A DNA stretch of 5,915 nucleotides from CAZNLL01 sp964573885 (GTDB taxonomy: Bacteria; Desulfobacterota; DSM-4660; Desulfatiglandales; Desulfatiglandaceae). Each line of letters opens with the position of its first letter. The first letter of the stretch is position 1. The notes beneath the pieces were generated by a model. The model was not told the DNA's origin. It did no database searches and saw nothing but the letters and a program-made list of their open reading frames with translations. The translations under genes were made by a program, and so were the position numbers. Of the stretch, positions 1 to 4,436 are shown piece after piece. Where the stretch lies: the NCBI GenBank assembly GCA_964573885.1, contig CAZNLL010000178.1, positions 1 through 5,915 of the forward strand. The letters run 5' to 3'.

Positions 1-20
1 CCTCCTGAGCCGTTGTCGTT

Positions 21-79
21 CCGGCGCCAGCCGGCATCTTAAATTTTGAATTTTGAATCTCGAACCCCAGCGAAGCTGG
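21..79 (+). repeat. Hairpin, NNNGAAT heptamer array, hairpin (copy 1)
   Basis: A small hairpin (CCGGC, loop GCCA, GCCGG; 21-34) is followed by four 7-bp units at 38-65 with consensus NNNGAAT: CTTAAAT at 38, TTTGAAT at 45 and 52, CTCGAAC at 59. A second hairpin follows (CCAGC, loop GAA, GCTGG; 67-79). The same layout recurs at 2387-2428, 4356-4398 and 5746-5780. No protein-coding signal is visible in 1-83. The period of 7 is not a multiple of 3, which argues against a coding origin. Function unknown. Confidence 0.85.
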
Positions 80-82
80 TAT

Positions 83-131
83 CTTGAATCTGGAATATGG
101 AATTTTGAATCCGATACCCGACACCCAATAC
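83..131 (+). repeat. Seven-unit heptamer array overlapping the start of the LysM gene
   Basis: Seven 7-bp units run without a phase break: CTTGAAT (83), CTGGAAT (90), ATGGAAT (97), TTTGAAT (104), CCGATAC (111), CCGACAC (118), CCAATAC (125). The first four match the NNNGAAT consensus and the last three are a CCRAYAC variant. The array begins 3 bp after the hairpin at 67-79 and covers both candidate TTG start codons (84 and 105) of the LysM protein, so it encodes the residues just before the hydrophobic part of the signal peptide. Confidence 0.85.
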
Positions 132-1868
132 CTAAAGGCCCTCGCCCTCCTGGCCCTCTTGGCGGCCTTCTCCTGGCACATCCCCTGCTGGGCCCAGAAA
201 AAACAGGAAAAAGAAGACACCTATTCTATCGCACTTGTCAAGACCGCCGATCCGGAAAAAGACGTCTACAAGGTAGATCAAGACAAGGTCTTTGCCGAGG
301 AATACACGATTCAAAAAGGGGACTATATATGGAAGCTCCTCAGGCAAAAAGGGCTTTTTCAGAAGTACACCCAGGCCAAACTTATCTCTGTCCTTAAGCA
401 ATTGAATAAATCCCTGGAAAACCTCGATCTGGTCCATCCGGGTGAGAAAATTGTCATACCCCTCAAGATCGCGCCCATGGAGGGCATCCCTGTGAGAAAA
501 GGCGGTAAAATGCTGTCCCTCACAGATCTCAAGGACGTGGATTTTGAAAATTACACCGTGAAACCGGGCGACAGCGTCATCCGGGTGATCAAGGGCAAAT
601 ATGATATCCCGCCCCAGCATCTTTACGATGAATTTCTTGCCCTTACCAGAAAGCTTAATCCTTCTGTGAAAGACTTGAATACCGTCTATCCGGGCCAGGT
701 CATCCGGTTGCCCATTTATTCCCCCCAGGTGGTGCGAAAACCCATCGTGGACCGGGCGGCCCGGGAGTTTCAGGATAAAATGAAAGAGGAGGAGGGCCCG
801 GAAAAGCCCAATCCCTTGGCCCATGATCTGGCCACGATCTTTTCTGAAATGGGAGAGGAGTGGATTCAGACCGGGAAGCACTTCATCCCCTTGAAATCAG
901 GGGGCCAGATCGATCTCAAGGCCGCGTCCTTTCCTATTATCGGTCTCAGAAGCGGTCTCAGGGTGGTTGTTGATCTGGACAACAAATTCCCGGAAAAGGT
1001 GGCCGCCCTGATCGCCTCCAGCTGGGGCAATTATCGTGTCGTGCATCTGCTGGAAACCGATGACCTTGGATCCGGCCTCGGCAAGGTGCTGGCCGCCTGT
1101 GACTATCCCAGGTTGCTCGGCAGGGGGGACCCCTTGGAGTTGGAGGGGGATCTCCCCCTCAGGTTGACCGGGGATTGGGTGGTGGTCATGTCTGAAAATC
1201 CGGCCACGGAGGGACCGGCCGCCGCGGTCATCACCTTGCGAAATCCCGGGACACCGGCGACGCCCGGACTCATCAAAGATTACCTTAAGAAACTGGACAT
1301 TGCGGTCATTGATCATCCCTCCGGAGACAAGGGGCTTTCCGGCGATATAGGAGAGGCTCGGAAACTACGAGGCGGCGGAAATGCTTCATCTTTAATCAAG
1401 GCCCTTTTGGAACTGACCGGTCAAGACTATTCGGAAAAGGTGGAAATCCCCGTGTACCAGAGTAAGGGTCAGGGCTTCAGGCTGGTTGTGAAGGCCGATT
1501 TCTTGCTCAAGGTGGATGAAAAGGATGCCATTATTGATCTCACCGGCATGGGCCGTGAGATCGTCTCCTTATTGGAAGAGCACCGGTTCCTGGTCCTTTC
1601 CCTGGCCCAAGAAAAAGACCCCCTGGCCATGATTTCATCCACCCTGTCCTTTTTAGGCGTCCCCTTCCGGGCTGGAAACCATCCCATTATGGCCGCTGAA
1701 AGAGAGACCTCAAGAAATATTGCCTTGATCTTTTCAGGGGTAATCTTTCCCGACGATCGGGAGAGGTCTGTGCTGGCCACCACCATGCTCCTGCCCGAAC
1801 CCATAGAAATATTCCTGGGCCAAAAAGGCTATCAAATCCTCCCCCTCCCGTCTCCCACCTTTCCCTGA
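84..1868 (+). CDS. Secreted protein with two LysM domains and an unrecognised C-terminal region
   Basis: 594 residues if started at TTG 84. An in-frame TGA at 54-56 bounds the frame upstream, and the first in-frame ATG comes only at codon 132, far past the signal peptide. The start must therefore be TTG 84 or TTG 105; the latter has a weak GGAA nine bases upstream. Residues 17-31 form a hydrophobic core (LKALALLALLAAFSW), followed by a likely signal peptidase I site after CWA (35-37) and then a Lys/Glu-rich mature start. Two LysM modules are visible. One spans about residues 73-128, with YTIQKGD at its start and NLDLVHPGEKIVIPL at its end. The other spans about 157-212, with YTVKPGD and LNTVYPGQVIRLPI. 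LysM domains bind N-acetylglucosamine-containing glycans, typically peptidoglycan, so a periplasmic or envelope role is likely. Residues 213-594 contain no domain I recognise, no second membrane segment and no obvious catalytic motif. The gene stands alone, with no partner within 670 bp downstream. Confidence 0.85.
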   Translation: MNLEYGILNPIPDTQYLKALALLALLAAFSWHIPCWAQKKQEKEDTYSIALVKTADPEKDVYKVDQDKVFAEEYTIQKGDYIWKLLRQKGLFQKYTQAKLISVLKQLNKSLENLDLVHPGEKIVIPLKIAPMEGIPVRKGGKMLSLTDLKDVDFENYTVKPGDSVIRVIKGKYDIPPQHLYDEFLALTRKLNPSVKDLNTVYPGQVIRLPIYSPQVVRKPIVDRAAREFQDKMKEEEGPEKPNPLAHDLATIFSEMGEEWIQTGKHFIPLKSGGQIDLKAASFPIIGLRSGLRVVVDLDNKFPEKVAALIASSWGNYRVVHLLETDDLGSGLGKVLAACDYPRLLGRGDPLELEGDLPLRLTGDWVVVMSENPATEGPAAAVITLRNPGTPATPGLIKDYLKKLDIAVIDHPSGDKGLSGDIGEARKLRGGGNASSLIKALLELTGQDYSEKVEIPVYQSKGQGFRLVVKADFLLKVDEKDAIIDLTGMGREIVSLLEEHRFLVLSLAQEKDPLAMISSTLSFLGVPFRAGNHPIMAAERETSRNIALIFSGVIFPDDRERSVLATTMLLPEPIEIFLGQKGYQILPLPSPTFP

Positions 1869-1883
1869 CAGAATGTGCCAAAC

Positions 1884-1900
1884 AGGAGTCATCCACTCCT
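1884..1900 (+). other. Small hairpin after the LysM gene
   Basis: AGGAGT (1884-1889) pairs with ACTCCT (1895-1900) across a 5-nt loop, 15 bp after the LysM stop codon. There is no T-tract after it, so it is not a standard intrinsic terminator. Octamer repeats begin immediately after it. Confidence 0.4.
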
Positions 1901-1901
1901 A

Positions 1902-1933
1902 GACTCGTTGACACATCGACCGGTTGACTTCCA
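1902..1933 (+). repeat. Octamer array, GAC-initial units
   Basis: Four 8-bp units each begin with GAC: GACTCGTT (1902), GACACATC (1910), GACCGGTT (1918), GACTTCCA (1926). Related octamers of the GACCCGTY type occur at 2172, 2440-2463 and 4327-4342. Confidence 0.65.
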
Positions 1934-1998
1934 GGCTAAGGATTCCAGGATTCAAGTGGCGGAACCGCCCGATGTGGGATATGGGATGTGAGTTCGGA
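1931..1998 (+). repeat. Composite module: AGGATTCN octamers, GC hairpin, GATRTGN heptamers
   Basis: Octamers CCAGGCTA (1931), AGGATTCC (1939), AGGATTCA (1947) and AGTGGCGG (1955) lead into a hairpin, GGCGG-AA-CCGCC (1958-1969). Heptamers follow: GATGTGG (1971), GATATGG (1978), GATGTGA (1985) and the degenerate GTTCGGA (1992). A second copy of the same octamer-hairpin-heptamer order lies at 2032-2113. No gene is supported anywhere in 1869-2542, and the whole 674-bp gap is repeat modules until about 2480. Confidence 0.75.
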
Positions 1999-2019
1999 GG
2001 GATCTTTTGTAACCGCCCG
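1985..2019 (+). repeat. 35-bp imperfect repeat ending in TAACCGCCCG (copy 1)
   Basis: The stretch reads GATGT, a variable 7-8 bases, AGGGAT, a T-rich run, then TAACCGCCCG. It recurs with the same order at 4031-4064. The AACCGCCC word also occurs at 1963, and its reverse complement is at 4306-4317 and, partly, at 2310-2317 and 5705-5713. Confidence 0.6.
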
Positions 2020-2031
2020 TTCAAGCACATC

Positions 2032-2113
2032 AGGGTTCAAGGATTCCAGGATCCAAGGGGTCGAGTGGCGGCGCAAGCGCCAGCTGAGATGTTTGATTTG
2101 AGATATGAGATCT
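2032..2113 (+). repeat. Composite module, second copy: octamers, hairpin, GAGATNT heptamers
   Basis: Five octamers run in phase: AGGGTTCA (2032), AGGATTCC (2040), AGGATCCA (2048), AGGGGTCG (2056), AGTGGCGG (2064). The hairpin GGCGC-AA-GCGCC follows at 2070-2081. Heptamers GAGATGT (2086), TTGATTT (2093), GAGATAT (2100) and GAGATCT (2107) come next. The AGGATTCC and AGTGGCGG units are identical to those of the copy at 1931-1962, while the hairpin and heptamer sequences have diverged. Confidence 0.75.
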
Positions 2114-2125
2114 GGGCAGGAGTGG

Positions 2126-2167
2126 CACATCGCAGGTCGCAGATCGCACATCTCACATCCCATATCA
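2126..2167 (+). repeat. Six-unit heptamer array, consensus CANATCN
   Basis: Units are CACATCG (2126), CAGGTCG (2133), CAGATCG (2140), CACATCT (2147), CACATCC (2154) and CATATCA (2161). This is the reverse complement of the GATRTGN heptamer type. Positions 2152-2166 are a perfect 15-bp inverted repeat of 1978-1992, so the two arrays could pair across about 160 nt. An octamer GACCCGTC follows at 2172. Confidence 0.85.
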
Positions 2168-2195
2168 CCCTGACCCGTCCCCCGCTCCTAACCCT

Positions 2196-2276
2196 CTCAA
2201 CGATATTAACGACCCTAACGATCTAAACGAACGCAACGAAACACCAGATAGACCAGACAGACGAGATAGACCAGAT
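2196..2276 (+). repeat. Nine-unit nonamer array, NNNAACGAN then AGACCAGAN
   Basis: Nine units of exactly 9 bp run without a phase break. The first five share the core AACGA: CTCAACGAT (2196), ATTAACGAC (2205), CCTAACGAT (2214), CTAAACGAA (2223), CGCAACGAA (2232). The last four share ACCAGA or ACGAGA: ACACCAGAT (2241), AGACCAGAC (2250), AGACGAGAT (2259), AGACCAGAT (2268). Nine is a multiple of 3, but no start signal or ribosome binding site supports translation. Confidence 0.85.
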
Positions 2277-2290
2277 GTCCCTGTAATCTA

Positions 2291-2309
2291 GGGTCCGCCC
2301 TGCGGACCC
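2291..2309 (+). repeat. Perfect 8-bp hairpin GGGTCCGC/GCGGACCC (copy 1)
   Basis: GGGTCCGC (2291-2298) pairs perfectly with GCGGACCC (2302-2309) over a CCT loop and is followed by GGGCGGTTTCA. An identical stem with a TCC loop, followed by GGGGCGGTTCCA, lies at 5686-5704. This copy is flanked by nonamer arrays on both sides. No T-run directly follows, so it is not a classical terminator. Confidence 0.75.
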
Positions 2310-2327
2310 GGGCGGTTTCATAATTTC

Positions 2328-2372
2328 CCTAACGATCATAACGATACTCACGGTCTCAACGATCGTAACGAT
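2328..2372 (+). repeat. Five-unit nonamer array, NNNAACGAT
   Basis: Units are CCTAACGAT (2328), CATAACGAT (2337), ACTCACGGT (2346), CTCAACGAT (2355) and CGTAACGAT (2364). CCTAACGAT and CTCAACGAT are identical to units in the array at 2196-2276, on the other side of the 2291-2309 hairpin. Confidence 0.85.
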
Positions 2373-2386
2373 CGAACAAACCAAAT

Positions 2387-2428
2387 TCTGAATCTGGAAT
2401 CTGGAATTCGGAATCCCAGCGAAGCTGG
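2387..2428 (+). repeat. NNNGAAT heptamer array with hairpin (copy 2)
   Basis: Units are TCTGAAT (2387), CTGGAAT (2394 and 2401) and TCGGAAT (2408). The hairpin CCAGC-GAA-GCTGG follows at 2416-2428, identical to that at 67-79. It lies about 115 bp upstream of the AbfD-like gene, in the same orientation as the gene. Confidence 0.85.
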
Positions 2429-2439
2429 CCCCGTCCCCC

Positions 2440-2463
2440 ACCCGTTGACCCCTTCACCCCTTC
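2440..2463 (+). repeat. Octamer array ACCCNTTS
   Basis: Three 8-bp units: ACCCGTTG (2440), then ACCCCTTC at 2448 and again at 2456. Immediately after it, 2466-2477 repeats 12 bases (GATATGAGATCT) found in the heptamer array at 2102-2113. Confidence 0.65.
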
Positions 2464-2487
2464 ATGATATGAGATCTCGTAGCACAA

Positions 2488-2534
2488 TATACAAATCCAT
2501 AACAACCCCTTAATAACACACCCTCAAAAGGAGG
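2488..2534 (+). promoter_or_regulatory. AT-rich leader and strong Shine-Dalgarno of the AbfD-like gene
   Basis: The repeats stop by about 2478 and are followed by an AT-rich leader. AGGAGG at 2529-2534 lies 8 nt before the ATG at 2543, a near-ideal ribosome binding site. TATACA at 2488-2493 could be a -10 element, but no convincing -35 hexamer sits 16-18 bp upstream. The promoter is therefore only suggested, while the ribosome binding site is firm. It contrasts with the other two genes, which have at best weak Shine-Dalgarno sequences. Confidence 0.6.
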
Positions 2535-2542
2535 ATAAAAGC

Positions 2543-3997
2543 ATGGCCTTAATGACACCCGAGCAATTTGAAGAGAGTTTAAAAGAACTTCACCCAAGAG
2601 TCTTTATGAACGGTGAGAAGGTGGAAAACCTCTTGGAAAACCGCAATACCCGCACCGTCGTGGAGGCCAACAAGGCCAGTTACGCCTGGGCCCTGGATCC
2701 GCGCTACAAGGATATTATGACCTGTTACTCCCCGCTCATCGACGATGTTGTAAACCGCTACACCTATGTGAGTGCCAGCAACGACGACCTCGTCAAGAAG
2801 GCCGAGGCCGGCACCTTTACAGCAGAGATGCTGGGCACATGCATCTATCGCTGCGTGGGATACGACGCCTTCCATTCCCTGGCCAGCACCACCTGGGAGA
2901 TGGACCGGGATTTGGGCACGGAATATAACCCCCGGTTCCTGGAATACCTCAAAATGGTCCAGACCAAGGACCTGTCCGTGGCCGGCGCCCTGACCGAACC
3001 CAGGGGAAGCCGGAGCAAAAAGACCCTGGACTGGGGAGACCCCTATCTCTCCTTGAAGATTGTGGACAAGAACAAGGACGGGATCGTGGTGCGCGGGGCC
3101 AAGATCAATATCAGCGGGGCCTACGCCAGCCACGAGGTGGTGGTGCTGCCCCAGGCGGCCCATTTCAAGGGCGAAGAGGATTATGCCGTGGCCTTTGCCA
3201 CCCCGGTGGATGCTGAAGGCATCACCTATGTATGCCAGTATACGCCCTATTCCGCCGAGCGGGACGCGGCCGAGGACCTGGAGGAACTGGGCAACCCCGT
3301 TTTCGGTCAGAGGGAAACCTCCATGGTGATCTTTGACAATGTCTTTATTCCCTGGGAGCGGGTTTTTCACTGCGGGGAGTATCCTTATTCAGTCAAGCTG
3401 GTGACCCGTTTTGCCCGGACCCACCGCATGACCTGCGGGGGCACCTGTAAGGTGGGATTCATGAACCAGATCATCGGGGCCTGCAAGTTGATCCAGGAAT
3501 ACAAGGGATTGGAAAAAGCCGCCCATATTAATGAGCAACTGGCGGAGATGGTGGTTTTAAGAGAGACAGGCCGGGCCTGTGGGCTGGCCGCGGCACGAAA
3601 AGGGTCCGAGGAGCCCGAGGGTTCCGGGGTTTACCTGCCCGATGAACTCATGGGAAATGTGAGCAAGCTCAATGTATGCAACGCCTTCTGGCGGGTCATG
3701 GCCCTGGCCGGGGACATTGGAGGGGGCCTCATCGTCACCCTGCCTTCGCTCAAGGAGCTCAAGAACCCTGCCGTAAAGGACTACGTGGAGGAATTCTACA
3801 GCTTCGGCTCTGATGAACCCACCGAAAACATTATGAAAGCTCACAAGATGCTGCAGAACTGGACAGCCGGCCTCCACGGCGTGGGCACATGGCACGGAGC
3901 CGGACCGGTCATGGCCCAAAAGATCATGCTCCAGCGGGTGATTAACTACGACCACGAAAAGGAACTGGTCAAAAACACCCTAAATATAAAGGATTAG
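2543..3997 (+). CDS. Divergent 4-hydroxybutyryl-CoA dehydratase / 4-hydroxyphenylacetate 3-hydroxylase family flavoprotein
   Basis: 484 residues, close to the roughly 490 of AbfD. The start is fixed by AGGAGG 8 nt upstream. The fold is acyl-CoA-dehydrogenase-like: an N-terminal helical part with the cysteine pair C100-IYR-C104, a middle beta region (TEPRGSRSKK at 151-160, GAKINISGAYASHE at 185-198, then MVIFDNVFIPWERVF at 261-275) and a C-terminal helical region ending near WHGAGPVMAQKIML (450-463). In Clostridium aminobutyricum AbfD (numbering from memory) the [4Fe-4S] cluster is held by Cys99, Cys103, His292 and Cys299. Here C100, C104, H294 and C302 (or C298) are the counterparts, so an Fe-S plus FAD enzyme is likely, unlike the oxygenase members. 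However, the counterparts of Tyr296, Glu455, Gln101 and Arg90 are absent. The classical role is dehydration of 4-hydroxybutyryl-CoA to crotonyl-CoA with vinylacetyl-CoA isomerisation. This protein more likely acts on another acyl-CoA. Family membership is firm and the reaction is not. Confidence 0.92.
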   Translation: MALMTPEQFEESLKELHPRVFMNGEKVENLLENRNTRTVVEANKASYAWALDPRYKDIMTCYSPLIDDVVNRYTYVSASNDDLVKKAEAGTFTAEMLGTCIYRCVGYDAFHSLASTTWEMDRDLGTEYNPRFLEYLKMVQTKDLSVAGALTEPRGSRSKKTLDWGDPYLSLKIVDKNKDGIVVRGAKINISGAYASHEVVVLPQAAHFKGEEDYAVAFATPVDAEGITYVCQYTPYSAERDAAEDLEELGNPVFGQRETSMVIFDNVFIPWERVFHCGEYPYSVKLVTRFARTHRMTCGGTCKVGFMNQIIGACKLIQEYKGLEKAAHINEQLAEMVVLRETGRACGLAAARKGSEEPEGSGVYLPDELMGNVSKLNVCNAFWRVMALAGDIGGGLIVTLPSLKELKNPAVKDYVEEFYSFGSDEPTENIMKAHKMLQNWTAGLHGVGTWHGAGPVMAQKIMLQRVINYDHEKELVKNTLNIKD

Positions 3998-4014
3998 ATC
4001 TGGAAAAATCCTGT

Positions 4015-4035
4015 GGGATACGTGATGTGCGATGT
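4015..4035 (+). repeat. Short heptamer array NNGATRY after the AbfD-like gene
   Basis: Three 7-bp units, GGGATAC (4015), GTGATGT (4022) and GCGATGT (4029), lie 18 bp after the stop codon. They resemble the GATRTGN units at 1971-1991. As there, they are followed by AGGGAT, a T-run and AACCGCCCG (to 4064), making 4031-4064 a second imperfect copy of 1985-2019. Confidence 0.65.
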
Positions 4036-4052
4036 ACGGTCGAGGGATTTTT

Positions 4053-4317
4053 TTTAACCGCCCGCGCATCCTGCAGATTCGCTAGATTACCGGGATGGAC
4101 AAGACTATGCCCCCTGGCGATACTCCCAGGGGGCATCCTCGCATCCGGTTTCACCGGAAAATAAGCCGTGACATCAAAGATCGTAAGAGTTCGGTACCGC
4201 ACTTCTGGCTTACGAAGCTCCTTTCTTCCCGCGGACATATTTCCGCCGGGGGGGGTCGCCCGGCGGAAAAGGTTTTTGTCCCGTATGTCAAGTGAGTGAA
4301 ACGAACGGGCGGTTAAA
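4053..4317. mobile_element. Inverted-repeat-bounded element with four internal hairpins (MITE-like or structured RNA)
   Basis: TTTAACCGCCCG (4053-4064) and its perfect reverse complement CGGGCGGTTAAA (4306-4317) bracket 241 bp. Inside, in order, are four hairpins. The first has an 11-bp perfect stem (ATGCCCCCTGG, 4107-4117 with 4126-4136, 8-nt loop). The second has a 5-bp stem (CCGGT-TTC-ACCGG, 4145-4157). The third has a 7-bp outer stem (TCGTAAG, 4181-4187 with 4209-4215) around an inner CGGTACCG. The fourth has an 11-bp perfect stem (TTTCCGCCGGG, 4240-4250 with 4259-4269). No transposase or convincing reading frame is present; the frames open here have no ribosome binding site. Against a simple insertion, the end word AACCGCCCG also occurs elsewhere in the intergenic repeats, and I saw no clear target-site duplication. 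It may be a non-autonomous element, a structured RNA or a repeat cluster. Confidence 0.4.
4240..4277 (+). terminator. Possible intrinsic terminator downstream of the AbfD-like gene
   Basis: A perfect 11-bp GC-rich stem (4240-4250 with 4259-4269, 8-nt loop) is followed after AGG by five T residues (4273-4277). It lies about 240 bp after the AbfD-like stop codon. The spacer before the T-run and the short run weaken the call. The left arm belongs to a word also found at 5848-5867, so it may simply be a repeat. Confidence 0.35.
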
Positions 4318-4326
4318 TAAACTCCT

Positions 4327-4342
4327 GACCCGTCGACCCCTC
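4327..4342 (+). repeat. Octamer pair GACCCGTC / GACCCCTC
   Basis: Two 8-bp units (4327 and 4335) match the GACCCNTY octamer type seen at 2172 and, out of register, at 2440-2463. They are followed by GCGCAGCGGCGAT leading into the NNNGAAT array. Confidence 0.55.
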
Positions 4343-4355
4343 GCGCAGCGGCGAT

Positions 4356-4398
4356 CTTGAATTTTGAATTTTGAATCCGGAATCCCGGCGCCAGCCGG
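4356..4398 (+). repeat. NNNGAAT heptamer array with hairpin (copy 3)
   Basis: Units are CTTGAAT (4356), TTTGAAT (4363 and 4370) and CCGGAAT (4377). The hairpin CCGGC-GCCA-GCCGG follows (4385-4398), identical to that at 21-34. It lies 38 bp upstream of the LarA-like ATG, in gene orientation. The sequence before it (CAGCGGCGATCTTGAAT) matches that before copy 4 (CAGCGGCAATCTTGAAT). Confidence 0.85.
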
Positions 4399-4399
4399 C

Positions 4400-4435
4400 A
4401 ACAGACTGAACAGACCAAACAGACCAGAGAGACCA
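4400..4435 (+). repeat. Four-unit nonamer array abutting the LarA-like start codon
   Basis: Units are AACAGACTG (4400), AACAGACCA (4409 and 4418) and GAGAGACCA (4427). The core AGACCA is shared with the nonamers at 2250-2276. The ATG at 4437 follows one base later. GAGAG inside the last unit is the only Shine-Dalgarno-like sequence available to that start. Confidence 0.85.
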
Positions 4436-4436
4436 A

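Noticed and set aside
53..397. Alternative reading frame over the 5' end of the LysM gene
   Set aside because: It starts in the heptamer array and then reads the LysM gene out of frame, giving a Pro/Arg-rich product with no domain, while the LysM frame has clear domains.
1924..2226. Open frame of 100 codons across the first intergenic region
   Set aside because: It consists entirely of octamer, heptamer and nonamer repeats, with no ribosome binding site; the apparent repeats in the peptide derive from the DNA arrays.
2543..3997. Annotation as a flavin-dependent 4-hydroxyphenylacetate 3-monooxygenase
   Set aside because: The conserved C100-x3-C104, H294 and C302 pattern points to the Fe-S-containing dehydratase side of the family rather than the oxygenases, which lack the cluster.
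4095..4295. Plus-strand 66-codon frame inside the inverted-repeat element
   Set aside because: It spans four hairpins, has no Shine-Dalgarno and has an Arg/Pro-rich composition typical of non-coding GC-rich DNA.
4297..4302. Minus-strand promoter suggested by a TTGACA complement near 4286-4291
   Set aside because: There is no -10 hexamer at proper spacing and no supported minus-strand gene to drive.
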